From assembly GCF_022637415.1 (NCBI RefSeq), contig NZ_CP093340.1, forward strand, positions 682,001 to 746,000: DNA of 64,000 nt, given 5' to 3'. Below, in pieces: positions 1 through 10,076 of the stretch. Below the pieces are notes generated by a model. That model saw only the letters and a program-made list of their open reading frames with translations, had not been told where the DNA came from and ran no database searches. The stretch comes from Luteimonas sp. S4-F44. Lineage in GTDB: Bacteria > Pseudomonadota > Gammaproteobacteria > Xanthomonadales > Xanthomonadaceae. The stretch's first letter is position 1. Each line of letters opens with the position of its first letter. Position numbers and translations under genes: made by a program.

Positions 1-1478
<1,478 letters not shown>

Positions 1479-1498
1479 TCTCCTGCTGTCGATCTGCG

Positions 1499-1526
1499 AA
1501 AAGCCCGCCGAAAGGCGGGCTTTTTT
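1499..1526 (+). terminator. Rho-independent terminator of rpoD
   Basis: Perfect 9-bp stem AAGCCCGCC / GGCGGGCTT (1501-1509 and 1514-1522) with a GAAA tetraloop, followed by a T run. Because A residues precede the stem, it may also serve the convergent rpiA transcript. Confidence 0.93.
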
Positions 1527-1642
1527 GTGGTCGATCGCCGAAGTGCGGGAGGAGCCTGCGTTGGGGCAGGCGCTGCCCGTCCGAAGCGAACACCCGCTGC
1601 TGCCCGGTAAAGGCGCTTTTGGTGGGGGTGTGGCCGAGGACG

Positions 1643-2290
1643 TCAGAGCACCGTCGGCGTCGCGGTGCCGACGATGACGACGTCGGCCTTGCGACGCGCG
1701 AACAGACCGACGCTGACCACGCCCGGGATCTGGTTGAGCTGCGCTTCCAGGGCCACTGGGTCGGCGATCGACAGGCCGTGGATATCGAGTACCCAGTTGC
1801 CGTTGTCGGTACGCACCCCCTCGCGCCAGACCGGCTGGCCGCCAGTGGTCGCCAGAATCTCGCGAGCGACGAGGCTGCGGGCCATCGGAATGACCTCGAT
1901 CGGCAGCGGGAACGTGCCCAGCACCGGCACCTGCTTGGCCGGGTCGATGATGCAGACGAAGCGCTCGCTGGCCTCGGCGATGATCTTCTCGCGCGTCAGC
2001 GCGGCGCCACCGCCCTTGATCAGGTGCTTGTCCGGATCGCACTCGTCGGCGCCGTCCACGTACAACGACAGTGGGCCGGTGGCATTGAGGTCCAGCACCT
2101 CGATGCCGTGCTGGCGCAGGCGCTCGGTGCTTTGGTCCGAGCTCGACACCGCGCCGTCGATGCGGTGTTTGATCTTCGCCAGCGCGTCGATGAAGAACGC
2201 CACCGTCGAGCCGGTACCGACGCCGACGATCATGCCGTCCTCGACGTACTCGATCGCCTTTTCGCCGGCCAGCCGCTTGCCTTCGCTCAT
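1643..2290 (-). CDS. rpiA: Ribose-5-phosphate isomerase A
   Basis: Interconverts ribose 5-phosphate and ribulose 5-phosphate in the non-oxidative pentose phosphate pathway (cytosolic). The 215-residue length fits the RpiA family. Family motifs are visible: the phosphate-binding VGVGTGSTV near residue 20, the VDGADE segment with the two active-site aspartates, and [12 protein letters not shown] with the catalytic glutamate. The ATG at 2290 is chosen because it gives the usual N terminus ([12 protein letters not shown]); a much longer open frame upstream is only antisense space. The start overlaps the upstream EVE-domain gene by 4 bases (ATGA), so the two are translationally coupled. Genes fau, EVE and rpiA form one minus-strand operon behind the 6S RNA. 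Confidence 0.96.
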   Translation of the reverse strand: MSEGKRLAGEKAIEYVEDGMIVGVGTGSTVAFFIDALAKIKHRIDGAVSSSDQSTERLRQHGIEVLDLNATGPLSLYVDGADECDPDKHLIKGGGAALTREKIIAEASERFVCIIDPAKQVPVLGTFPLPIEVIPMARSLVAREILATTGGQPVWREGVRTDNGNWVLDIHGLSIADPVALEAQLNQIPGVVSVGLFARRKADVVIVGTATPTVL

Positions 2291-2766
2291 CGCTTCTTCT
2301 CCAGGGACGACAACAACTTCCATTGCGCGGCCGTGACCGGCAGCACGGACAGGCGCGCGCCCTTGCGGATCAGCGCGAACTCCTCGCCCAGCGCGTCCGC
2401 GTGTTCGCGGATCTCGCTCAGGGTGATGGGGTGGGCGAGCGTGCGCACATAGCGCACATCGACGAGAAACCAGCGCGGGGCTTCCTGGCTCGCCTTCTCG
2501 TCGTAGTACTTCGACGATGCGTCGAACTGCGTCGGATCGGGGTATGCGGTGCTGGCGACCTCGGCGATGCCGTAGATGCCGGGCACGGCCGCGTTGGAGT
2601 GATAGAAGAACACCCCATCGCCGATCCGCATGCCGTCGCGCATGAAGTTGCGCGCTTGGTAGTTGCGAACGCCGGTCCAGGGTTCGGTGCCGACGCGGGC
2701 GAGGTCGTCGATCGAGAAGTCTTCGGGCTCGGACTTCATCAGCCAATAGCGCTTGCGGGTGCTCAT
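2287..2766 (-). CDS. EVE domain-containing protein
   Basis: A 159-residue single-domain EVE protein beginning [20 protein letters not shown]. The K-S-E-P block and the following [17 protein letters not shown] are hallmarks of the family. EVE domains belong to the PUA-like superfamily and are thought to bind modified bases in RNA or DNA; the stand-alone bacterial protein has no firmly assigned role, so none is claimed here. It overlaps fau upstream and rpiA downstream by 4 bases each, which places it firmly in the fau-rpiA operon. No catalytic residues are recognisable. Confidence 0.9.
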   Translation of the reverse strand: MSTRKRYWLMKSEPEDFSIDDLARVGTEPWTGVRNYQARNFMRDGMRIGDGVFFYHSNAAVPGIYGIAEVASTAYPDPTQFDASSKYYDEKASQEAPRWFLVDVRYVRTLAHPITLSEIREHADALGEEFALIRKGARLSVLPVTAAQWKLLSSLEKKR

Positions 2767-3368
2767 CGCGTCTCGTCAGGCGGCGGGGGCGGGGGCGAGG
2801 ATGGAAACAGGGTCGCCGATTCGGTGCAGACCGCGTCGAGCGGCACGTCCCAGTCGGCGGCATCGAGTGCGTCGACCTGCTGCGAGGCGAAGGCGGCGCC
2901 GACCAGCATGGGCGGCGCGCCCTGCGCCCGGCGGAATGCGAAGCTGCGGTCGTACCAGCCGCCGCCCATGCCGAGGCGATGCCCCTGCGCGTCGAAACCG
3001 ACCAGCGGTGCGACGACCAGCGCCATCTCCCGCGCATCGAGCGCCGAGGCCGGCTCGACATTCGGTTCCGGAATGCCGTAGCGGTTGGTCACCAGCGCAT
3101 CGCCGGCGCGCCAGGGCGCGAAGCGCAGCATGTCGCCATGCAGCACCGGCAGGCAGTACACCAGGCCGGGCGGCAGGCGGAGTTGGAAGACGTGCAGACC
3201 GATCTCGCCGTCGCTGGCCCAGTAGCCGGCGACGTAGCCGGTGGCGGGCAGCGTGGGCAGCGCGAGCAACTGCGCCGCCAGGCCTTCGGCGGCGGCGATC
3301 CGCACTGCGGCCGGCAGCGCGCGGCGCTGGTCGCGCAGGCGGCGGCGGAGGGCAGGGCGGTCGGTCAT
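2763..3368 (-). CDS. fau: 5-formyltetrahydrofolate cyclo-ligase
   Basis: ATP-dependent conversion of 5-formyl-THF to 5,10-methenyl-THF, salvaging a stored folate form (family knowledge). 201 residues from the ATG at 3368 ([18 protein letters not shown]), which matches the usual basic N-terminal helix; an earlier in-frame ATG at 3437 would read into the 3' end of 6S RNA and is rejected. The nucleotide-binding loop [14 protein letters not shown] is present about 60 residues from the C terminus. It sits directly downstream of 6S RNA, as in many gammaproteobacteria where ygfA/fau is cotranscribed with ssrS. It overlaps the EVE gene by 4 bases. Confidence 0.94.
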   Translation of the reverse strand: MTDRPALRRRLRDQRRALPAAVRIAAAEGLAAQLLALPTLPATGYVAGYWASDGEIGLHVFQLRLPPGLVYCLPVLHGDMLRFAPWRAGDALVTNRYGIPEPNVEPASALDAREMALVVAPLVGFDAQGHRLGMGGGWYDRSFAFRRAQGAPPMLVGAAFASQQVDALDAADWDVPLDAVCTESATLFPSSPPPPPPDETR

Positions 3369-3420
3369 GCGGCCGGACTCGTCGTCGAAGAAGCGCCGGC
3401 GACGCGGCAGGCGAAAAGAA

Positions 3421-3608
3421 ATACGTTCTCCGCACATGTCGATGCACGCGAAACGACCTTGAACCCGGGGTTCAAGTGGGAACGCCGGAATTCCTTTGGG
3501 CTTTCCGCTCGAGGGCGGATATGCACTCCCGGTTTTCCTGCATCCCCGGTGTCGTTATTAAGGGACAAGGCGAATGTTTTGCACGCTGTCGGACACGGCA
3601 GAGAACGC
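3421..3608 (-). ncRNA. ssrS: 6S RNA
   Basis: The roughly 190-nt region between zapA and fau on the minus strand has the 6S hallmarks. The ends pair (CGTTCTC near 3607-3601 with GAGAACG at 3430-3424), forming the terminal stem. Near the 3' end lies the conserved hairpin with TTGAACC and GGTTCAA arms that is also diagnostic in E. coli 6S, followed by a G-rich closing strand. Function by family: binds RNA polymerase-sigma70 as an open-promoter mimic and is released by product-RNA synthesis. Ends are set by the -10 box upstream and the closing stem, so they are accurate to a few bases. The zapA-ssrS-fau order supports the call. Confidence 0.9.
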
Positions 3609-3614
3609 AGGCGC

Positions 3615-3620
3615 AGTATA
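3615..3620 (-). promoter_or_regulatory. -10 box of the 6S RNA promoter
   Basis: TATACT on the minus strand, 6-7 bases before the first base of the terminal 6S stem. No good -35 hexamer is visible at 16-18 bases upstream. Confidence 0.7.
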
Positions 3621-3761
3621 GCGCCGCGACGCCGAAGCGCGCAGCCGTTCGTCGGCGAGCGGCGTCCTGCGATGGAACAAGTTCAGCCGCGTGGCGGCAA
3701 TGCGAAGAAGGCGGGCGTCGCGAATGCGCGGCGGTCGCGATCGGGCGCCGCGCGCCTGCGA

Positions 3762-4061
3762 TCAGAGCTCGGCTTCGAACGCGTCGAGCCGGCGATGCAG
3801 CGCCGCGATGGCCTCGGCGATCGCGCGGCCATCGCTGCCGCCGGTCTGGCGCAGTTGCAGCAGTTCGTGCGCGAAATTCAGCGCGGCGAGCACGGCGATG
3901 CGGTCGACGGCGGCCATGCGGTTGGCGCCGCGGATCTCGCGCATCTGGGTGTCGACCAGGCGCGCGGCCGCCGTCAGGCCGTCATGCTCGCCCGGCGCCA
4001 CGCCCACGGTGTACTCGCGGTCCAGCACGCGGACACTGACCGCTTCGCTGGCGCCGCTCAC
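3762..4061 (-). CDS. zapA: Cell division protein ZapA
   Basis: Cytosolic FtsZ-ring stabiliser that crosslinks FtsZ protofilaments (family knowledge). 99 residues: the N-terminal beta part with VSVRVLDREYTVGV (residues 8-21) typical of ZapA, then a long helix (NRMAAVDRIAVLAALNFAHE) that forms the dimer/tetramer coiled coil. The start overlaps the upstream coiled-coil gene by 4 bases, so the pair is cotranscribed and coupled. 6S RNA lies downstream on the same strand with its own -10 box. Confidence 0.94.
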   Translation of the reverse strand: MSGASEAVSVRVLDREYTVGVAPGEHDGLTAAARLVDTQMREIRGANRMAAVDRIAVLAALNFAHELLQLRQTGGSDGRAIAEAIAALHRRLDAFEAEL

Positions 4062-4279
4062 GTGTGCTGCTCCAGGGATTTGAGGCGCGCGATCATCGCT
4101 TCCACGCGCGAGCGCGCCTGTTCGTTCTTCGACACCAACTGGGCACGTTCGACGACGATGCTTTCCTGTTGCTGACGCAGGCTGCGGTTCTCGTCGCGCA
4201 GCAGACGGGCGCGCTCAATCAACGTCTCCACCCGCGCGGTCAGGCGGGCGAGTTGGGTGATGACGTCGGGCGTGTCCAT
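4058..4279 (-). CDS. ZapB-like small coiled-coil protein (TIGR02449 type)
   Basis: 73 residues that are almost entirely one amphipathic coiled coil with a Leu/Ile/Val heptad pattern (MDTPDVITQLARLTARVETL, then LLRDENRSLRQQQESI). This matches the small TIGR02449 family that sits immediately upstream of zapA in many gammaproteobacteria. A division role (Z-ring associated) is inferred from the ZapA coupling and ZapB-like architecture, not from a catalytic motif. The ATG at 4279 lies only 6 bases after a good -10 box, so the message may be leaderless. Confidence 0.85.
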   Translation of the reverse strand: MDTPDVITQLARLTARVETLIERARLLRDENRSLRQQQESIVVERAQLVSKNEQARSRVEAMIARLKSLEQHT

Positions 4280-4285
4280 GTCGGC

Positions 4286-4314
4286 ACGATAGGCAGCCCC
4301 CCCGTGCCGGTCAA
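4286..4314 (-). promoter_or_regulatory. Sigma70 promoter of the zapB-like/zapA operon
   Basis: TTGACC (4314-4309), 16-17 bp spacer, TATCGT (4291-4286) on the minus strand. The expected transcription start coincides with the ATG at 4279. Confidence 0.65.
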
Positions 4315-4324
4315 GGCGGGCGCC

Positions 4325-6520
4325 TTAGCCGTGGCTGTCTGCCAACGGGGCGGCGCCAGCGGGATGGGCGCGGACGAAGGCCAGGCACTGGGCCGGGGGC
4401 AGGGGCCGCGAGATCCAGTAGCCCTGCAGTTCATCGCAGTGGCGGTCGGTCAGGAAGCGTAGTTGGGCCTCCGTCTCCACACCCTCTGCGACGACCCGCA
4501 GCCCCAGCGCATGCGCCAGCGAGATGACCGTGGCGGTGATCGCGGCGTCCTCACGGTCGTCCGGCAGCCCGGCGACGAAGGCCTTGTCGATCTTGATCGT
4601 GGTGATCGGCAGCCGCTTGAGATAAGCCAGCGACGAGTAGCCAGTGCCGAAATCGTCGATTGCCAGCGACACCCCCATCGTGCGCAGGGCCTGCAAGCGC
4701 GCGGCGGCGTGCTCGGCGTCGGCCATCAGCACGCTTTCGGTCAGTTCCAGCTCCAACCCCTCGGGCGGGAAGCCGACCTCCTCCAGCACACGCCGCACGA
4801 CGCCGGGGAAATCGCCGCGCAGCAGTTGCAGCAGCGAGACGTTGACCGAGACCGCGATGTCGGCCAGCCCCTGGCGGCGCCACTCCAGCACGGTGCGGCA
4901 GGCCTCGCGCAGCACCCATTCACCGATTTCGTGGATCAGGCCGCTTTCTTCGGCGATCGGGATGAATTCGCTCGGTGGAATCTCGCCCAGCGTGGGGCTG
5001 TTCCAGCGCAGCAGCGCCTCGACGCAGGCAATGCCGCCCAGGGCCCTGGCGTGCCGCGGCTGCATGACCAGGCGCAGTTCGCCGCGGTCGAGCACCTCGC
5101 GCAGCGCGCCGGTCAGCGTGGTGCGCCGCCGGGCCGCGATGTCCATCGCATCGTCGTAGCGCTTGAAGGTCCGCCGCCCAGCGGCCTTGGCCTGGTACAT
5201 CGCGATGTCGGCCTGCTTGAGCAGTTCGATCGCGCCGCGCGCATGGTCGGGATAGACGCTGATGCCCAGCGACGGCGAGATCGTGATCTGCCGGCGATCG
5301 TCGATGCGCAGCGGTGCCTCGAAGGCATGGATGATCTCGCGCGCCATGCGGTCGGCGGCCTGCACCTCGTCGAGGTTCTCGATGACGATGGTGAACTCGT
5401 CGCCGCCCAGACGCGCCACGGTGTGGTGCATGCCGACCGTCTGCTGCACCCGGGTGGCGGCCGCGCACAGGATGCGGTCGCCGGCGGCGTGACCCAGCGA
5501 GTCGTTGATGTCCTTGAAGCGATCCAGGTCGAGAAACAGCACCGCGATGCGGTGGCCGTTGTCGCGAGCGCGCGCGATCGCGCGCGACAGGCGCTCCGAC
5601 AGCAGCGAGCGGTTGGGCAGGCTGGTGAGAGTGTCGAAGTTGGCCAGGTAACGCAGCTCCTGCTCGGCGCGCTTCTGGTGGGTGATGTCGTTGAGCACGA
5701 ACACGTGCAGGGGCTGGCCCATGTCGGCGTCGTAGACGGTCCGGCACTCGACGGCGGCGAGGAACTGCTCGCCGTCCTTGCGCCGCTGCCGCAACTCGCC
5801 GCTCCAGTGCCCGTGGCGCGCGGCCTCTTCGCGCAGGTGGCGGGACACATCCTCGCCATCGGGGTTGTCGTCGAGCAGCCGGGCGTCCTGGCCGAGCACT
5901 TCGCTCTCGGTATAGCCGGTCATGCGCAGGAAGGCGGGGTTGACCGAGACGTAGCGGAAGCCGGCATCGATGACCGCGACCGCTTCGCGCATGCTGCGCA
6001 GCACTTCGGCGGCGATTCGGTGTTCGCGCTCGGCCGCGCGGGTGCCGGTGATATCAAGTGCGGTGCCAGCGATGCGCAAGATTGCGCCGTCGCGGCCACG
6101 GGCGACCGCGCGGCCGCGCACGCGGACCCAGCGCCAGTCGCCGCCGTCGATCACGACGCGCAACTGAAGTTGCAACTGGCCTTCGCCATCGCCCGCGATG
6201 TAGCGCGCCAGCGCCTCGCGGGCGAGTGGGCGGTCCTCGGGGTGCAGCAGCGCATCGATCGGCATCACGTGTTCAACCGCGGCCTCGCCATGCGGGTCGG
6301 TCTCGCACACGGTGTGCCGGACCTCGCCGGACACCATGTCGTAGTCCCAGTCGCGCTCGCCTGTGGCCCACAGCGCCAGGTTCAGACGCGCCGCCCGCTC
6401 GTCCCGGGGGTAGGAGCGGGCCCGCCGGCGCTGCCGTCCGAGCGCCAGCACCGCGCACAGCACCAGCAATGCGGTCAGCAATGCAGTGACCGGAACGTGC
6501 AACGAACTGGGGACGATCAC
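4325..6520 (-). CDS. Membrane-anchored PAS-PAS-GGDEF-EAL protein (c-di-GMP turnover)
   Basis: 731 residues: one N-terminal membrane segment (about residues 9-27), then a PAS-like domain with its PAC tail (about 45-160), a second PAS (about 170-285), GGDEF (about 295-455) and EAL (about 475-715). The diguanylate cyclase signature is intact (RLGGDEF, residues 370-376), but the inhibitory RxxD I-site normally five residues upstream is replaced by VGMH. The phosphodiesterase side keeps EALLRW (501-506), ELTES, the DDFGTGYSS loop and VAEGVET. Both activities are therefore possible on sequence grounds; which dominates cannot be told. No periplasmic sensor domain is visible, so the PAS domains probably sense a cytosolic cue. 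It lies between two conserved housekeeping blocks and has no operon partner. Confidence 0.92.
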   Translation of the reverse strand: MIVPSSLHVPVTALLTALLVLCAVLALGRQRRRARSYPRDERAARLNLALWATGERDWDYDMVSGEVRHTVCETDPHGEAAVEHVMPIDALLHPEDRPLAREALARYIAGDGEGQLQLQLRVVIDGGDWRWVRVRGRAVARGRDGAILRIAGTALDITGTRAAEREHRIAAEVLRSMREAVAVIDAGFRYVSVNPAFLRMTGYTESEVLGQDARLLDDNPDGEDVSRHLREEAARHGHWSGELRQRRKDGEQFLAAVECRTVYDADMGQPLHVFVLNDITHQKRAEQELRYLANFDTLTSLPNRSLLSERLSRAIARARDNGHRIAVLFLDLDRFKDINDSLGHAAGDRILCAAATRVQQTVGMHHTVARLGGDEFTIVIENLDEVQAADRMAREIIHAFEAPLRIDDRRQITISPSLGISVYPDHARGAIELLKQADIAMYQAKAAGRRTFKRYDDAMDIAARRRTTLTGALREVLDRGELRLVMQPRHARALGGIACVEALLRWNSPTLGEIPPSEFIPIAEESGLIHEIGEWVLREACRTVLEWRRQGLADIAVSVNVSLLQLLRGDFPGVVRRVLEEVGFPPEGLELELTESVLMADAEHAAARLQALRTMGVSLAIDDFGTGYSSLAYLKRLPITTIKIDKAFVAGLPDDREDAAITATVISLAHALGLRVVAEGVETEAQLRFLTDRHCDELQGYWISRPLPPAQCLAFVRAHPAGAAPLADSHG

Positions 6521-6639
6521 GCGGACTCCGCGCCGGAGGGGCGGCGTCGAGTTTAGGCATCGCGCGGCCGGGACAACAAGCGCGGCGATGAGGGGACGAC
6601 GGCGCGGTTGCTACACTGCGCTGTCCGTCGCCGCCCTAC

Positions 6640-7200
6640 GTGAGTCCCGTGTCCGAACACCTGCCCAGTCCCGCCGAGATCGACGCCGAGACCGGCCGTC
6701 TGCAGCTGGCCATCGGCGCCAGCGAACTGCATGGAAGTCTCTGTGGATGGCTGGCGGGGGGCGGGGCATCGCGGGCCGATTGGCTGGCGCCGGTGCTCGC
6801 CGACGACACCCTGCCTGCCCCGGTGGCCGGTAGCGCGCTCGACCGGCTGCGCGAGGTCAGCGCGGCGCAACTGGAGGATCGCAGCTTCGGGTTCGCGCTC
6901 GTGCTGCCCGACGAGGATGCGCCGCTGTCGGTGCGCAGCGCGGCGCTGTTCGATTGGTGCCGCGGTTTTCTCGGCGGCTTCGGCCTGGCTGCGGGCGCGG
7001 CCCCGGGCCTGTCGGAGGAGGGGACCGAGGCTTTGGCCGATCTCGCGCGGCTCGCGGCGGCCGACGCGCAGGCCGATGCCGAGGACGACGATGCCGAAGA
7101 GGATGCGTTCGCCGAGATCGAGGAATTCGTCCGCGTGGCGGTGCTATTGCTGCACGGGGATGCGGCGCTGGGCCGGCGTCATCGCAACCGGTTGAACTGA
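6640..7200 (+). CDS. ygfB: YgfB/YecA family protein (UPF0149)
   Basis: 186 residues from a GTG start; a second GTG three codons on (VSEHLPS) is equally plausible. The family hallmark is the N-terminal S-E-L-H-G-x-L-C-G-x-L-x-G motif, seen here as ASELHGSLCGWLAGG near residue 27, followed by WCRGFLGGFG in the middle. The C-terminal part is strongly acidic. Its function is not settled. It stops one base before the pepP start, reproducing the classic ygfB-pepP pair, so the two are one transcript. Confidence 0.88.
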   Translation: MSPVSEHLPSPAEIDAETGRLQLAIGASELHGSLCGWLAGGGASRADWLAPVLADDTLPAPVAGSALDRLREVSAAQLEDRSFGFALVLPDEDAPLSVRSAALFDWCRGFLGGFGLAAGAAPGLSEEGTEALADLARLAAADAQADAEDDDAEEDAFAEIEEFVRVAVLLLHGDAALGRRHRNRLN

Positions 7201-7201
7201 C

Positions 7202-8524
7202 GTGGCCGACGCGATGTCCGTGGCCGCCTGCCAGAAGCGGCGGCGCCAGTTGATGCGGATGGCCGGCAACGACGCGATCGTGGTGGTGCCGTCGGCGCCC
7301 GAGCGCATCCGCAGCCGCGATACCCACTTTCCGTATCGTCAGGATTCCGATCTGTGGTATCTGACCGGGTTCGCCGAACCCGATGCGGTGCTGGTGCTGG
7401 TGCCCGGCCGCGTGCATGGCGAGGCGCTGCTGTTCTGCCGTGAGCGCGATACCGAGCGCGAAGCCTGGGATGGGCCGCGGGTCGGTCCCGAAGGCGCGGT
7501 GGATGCGCTGGGCGTGGATGATGCCTATCCGATCGACGATCTCGACGAGATCCTGCCCGGGCTGCTCGAGGGCAGGACCCGGGTGTACTACCACTTCGGG
7601 CGCGACACCGAATTCGATCTGCAGCTCATCGGCTGGCTCAACCGCGTGCGCGCGCAGGTCCGGCTGGGCGCGCAGCCGCCGCATGAGTTCCTCGAGCTCG
7701 GCCACCTGCTCGATGAGATGCGGCTGATCAAGACCGCCGACGAACTGAAGCTGATGCGCCGGGCGGCGAAGATCAGCGTCCAGGCGCATGCCGCGGCGAT
7801 GCGTGCGGCGCGGCCGGGCGTGCGCGAGTACGAGCTTCAGGCGGAGTTGGAGTACACGTTCCGCCGCCACGACGCGGTGCCGGCCTACGAGAGCATCGTC
7901 GGTGCGGGCGCCAACGCTTGCGTGCTGCACTACCGGGCCAATGCGGCGCAGGCGCGCGACGGCGATCTGGTGCTGATCGATGCGGGGGCGGAGTACCGCG
8001 GCTACGCCGCCGACATCACCCGAACGTTCCCGGTCAACGGTCGTTTCACCGCGGCGCAGCGCGCGCTGCACGAGGTCGTGGAGGCGGCGCAGCAGGCCGC
8101 GCTGAGCAAGGCGCAGCCCGGCCGGCCTTACGAGGCCGGGCACCACGCCGCGGTTGAGGCGCTGACCGAAGGCCTGCTGCGGCTGGGGCTGCTCAAGGGC
8201 CGCCTGGAGGCGTGCATCGCCGATGGCAGCTACAAGCGCTACTACCCGCACAAGACCGGGCATTGGTTGGGCCTGGATGTGCACGATGTCGGCGACTACC
8301 GCATCGAGGGCGAGTCGCGCCTGCTCGAGCCGGGCATGGTCTACACGATCGAGCCGGGGCTTTATGTGCCGGCCGACGACACGTCGGTCGATGTGAAGTG
8401 GCGCGGCATCGGCATCCGCACCGAGGACGACGTGCTGATCACCCGCGCCGGGCACGAGGTGCTCACTGCGGGCCTGGCCCGCACGGCCGACGAGATCGAG
8501 GCCTTCATGGCGCAGGCGCGTTAG
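7202..8524 (+). CDS. pepP: Xaa-Pro aminopeptidase (PepP)
   Basis: Cytosolic metallo-aminopeptidase releasing N-terminal residues ahead of proline. 440 residues from GTG 7202 (an ATG four codons later is an alternative). N-terminal creatinase-like domain, then the M24B pita-bread domain with all five di-manganese ligands: LIDAGAEYRGYAADITRTF supplies two Asp, HKTGHWLGLDVHDVG the His, YTIEPGLYV one Glu and GIGIRTEDDVLIT the last Glu. It directly follows ygfB. The ubiH-type genes that follow pepP in E. coli are absent; instead the convergent paralogue pepQ lies 120 bases away. Confidence 0.96.
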   Translation: MADAMSVAACQKRRRQLMRMAGNDAIVVVPSAPERIRSRDTHFPYRQDSDLWYLTGFAEPDAVLVLVPGRVHGEALLFCRERDTEREAWDGPRVGPEGAVDALGVDDAYPIDDLDEILPGLLEGRTRVYYHFGRDTEFDLQLIGWLNRVRAQVRLGAQPPHEFLELGHLLDEMRLIKTADELKLMRRAAKISVQAHAAAMRAARPGVREYELQAELEYTFRRHDAVPAYESIVGAGANACVLHYRANAAQARDGDLVLIDAGAEYRGYAADITRTFPVNGRFTAAQRALHEVVEAAQQAALSKAQPGRPYEAGHHAAVEALTEGLLRLGLLKGRLEACIADGSYKRYYPHKTGHWLGLDVHDVGDYRIEGESRLLEPGMVYTIEPGLYVPADDTSVDVKWRGIGIRTEDDVLITRAGHEVLTAGLARTADEIEAFMAQAR

Positions 8525-8602
8525 ACCTGCAAAGCCCTCCGCCGCACGTCGGGGGTGAGGGCGATCCGCTTGCGCGGCACTGCTGTGCGGGTCGACCGAA
8601 CG

Positions 8603-8621
8603 CCCGGCGCGCTGCGCCGGG
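8603..8621. terminator. Hairpin between convergent pepP and pepQ
   Basis: CCCGGCGC / GCGCCGGG stem with a 3-base loop midway between the two stop codons. No T run, so it is only a candidate bidirectional terminator. Confidence 0.45.
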
Positions 8622-8644
8622 TCGGACGGGTTGGGTGGGGGCGC

Positions 8645-9994
8645 TTACTTGGCCGACGCGTCCCACGCGTCGCGCGTGAGGTTGATCGGGGCATCGTCGG
8701 TGCACACCACGTTGTCCTCGATCCGGATGCCGCCATAGGGGCGGAACGCCTCGACCCGGTCCCAGTCGACCGCATCGCCCTTGCCCGCGGCCTTGAGGTC
8801 CTCGAGCAGCATGTCGACGAAGTACACACCCGGTTCGATCGTGACCACCATGCCCGGCGCCAGCGTGCGGGTCAGGCGCAGGTAGGGATGGCCGTCGGGC
8901 TTGGCGATGGTGCCGCCGGTCTCCGAGGCCGCAAAGCCGGCGACGTCGTGCACCTGCAGGCCGATGCCGTGGCCGATGCCGTGCGGGAAGAAGGCGGCGC
9001 TGACGCCGGTCTCCAGCGCTTCCTCGGGCGAGACGCGCAGCACGCCGAAGTCGCGCAGCACCCCCGACAGCGCCAGGTGCGCGTCCAGGTGCAACTGCTT
9101 GTAGTCGAAGCCGCTGCGGACCTGCGCGCACGTCGCGCGCTGCGCGCGGTCGACCGCGTCGATCATCGCCTGGAACTCGCTACCGGTGTCGTGCGCGTAG
9201 CTGCGGGTGATGTCGGCCGCGTAGCCGGCGTGGCTGGCGCCGGCGTCGATCAGGAAGCTGTGCACCGGGTCGGGCGCCAGCCGGCCCAACTCGGTGTAGT
9301 GCAGCACTGCGGCGTGCGTGTTGAGCGCGACGATGTTGTTGTACGGCAGCTCGTTGGCATCCTGGCCGGCGGCCTGACAGTAGGCCAAGTGGATACCGAA
9401 CTCGCTGGCGCCGGCGCGGAATGCGCGCTCGGCGGCCTGGTGGGCGCCGACGGCGATGCGCGTGGCTTCGCGCAGCATCGCGATCTCGTAGGGCGTCTTG
9501 AACGCGCGGTGGTAGTCGAGATGGTCGATCACCGCCTGCGGGTTGTTCGGACGGTAGGCGCCGTACTGGCCCAGCGCGCTCTGCGGCTCGCCGAGGATCG
9601 CGCAACGCGCGGCATTCTTGGGCAGGTGCTGCTGGGCGTCTTCCGGCTTGCGGATGACGACGATATCGAAGTGCGCCACCCAATAGCCCGAGGGCGCTTC
9701 GGGCACGACGTGCCAGTAGTCGCGCGGCTGCAGATAGATCAGCTTCGGCTTCGCGCCGGGCGTCACCACCAGCCAACTGCCCGGATTGCGGGTCAACGGC
9801 ACCCACGCCTTGAACTGCGGATTGACCGCGTACGGGTAGTCGCGGTCGTCGAAAACCTGGTAGTGCAGCGTGCCGCTGGGGATCACCAGGTGGTCGAGGC
9901 CGGCGCGCTCGAGCGCGGTGCGCGTGCGATCGGACAGCGTCGCGAGGTGGTCTGCGTAGAGGTCGGCAGCGGACAGCGCGGAAGTGGTGGACAT
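8645..9994 (-). CDS. pepQ: Xaa-Pro dipeptidase (PepQ)
   Basis: Hydrolyses X-Pro dipeptides; 449 residues from ATG 9994 (MSTTSALSAADLYADHLATL). The M24 metal ligands are complete: LIDAGASHAGYAADITRSY, PHGIGHGIGLQVHDV, VTIEPGVYFV and GGIRIEDNVV. The N-terminal domain contains the long WVPLTRNPGSWLVVTPGAKP segment typical of bacterial PepQ. A longer open frame upstream overlaps the end of hemW out of frame and is not used. It is convergent with pepP, so two proline-specific M24 peptidases of different specificity sit tail to tail. Confidence 0.95.
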   Translation of the reverse strand: MSTTSALSAADLYADHLATLSDRTRTALERAGLDHLVIPSGTLHYQVFDDRDYPYAVNPQFKAWVPLTRNPGSWLVVTPGAKPKLIYLQPRDYWHVVPEAPSGYWVAHFDIVVIRKPEDAQQHLPKNAARCAILGEPQSALGQYGAYRPNNPQAVIDHLDYHRAFKTPYEIAMLREATRIAVGAHQAAERAFRAGASEFGIHLAYCQAAGQDANELPYNNIVALNTHAAVLHYTELGRLAPDPVHSFLIDAGASHAGYAADITRSYAHDTGSEFQAMIDAVDRAQRATCAQVRSGFDYKQLHLDAHLALSGVLRDFGVLRVSPEEALETGVSAAFFPHGIGHGIGLQVHDVAGFAASETGGTIAKPDGHPYLRLTRTLAPGMVVTIEPGVYFVDMLLEDLKAAGKGDAVDWDRVEAFRPYGGIRIEDNVVCTDDAPINLTRDAWDASAK

Positions 9995-10076
9995 CTCGAT
10001 CCTGCGGGAAAAGCGTGAACGCCTATTCTGCCGCAAGCGGCCCGGGGCCTGGGGCGGGCGGGTCAGCCTTCCAGGA

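Noticed and set aside
3369-3437. Longer fau start reading through the 6S 3' end
   Set aside because: Would put translation inside the 6S RNA closing stem, and the added residues are not part of the family N terminus.
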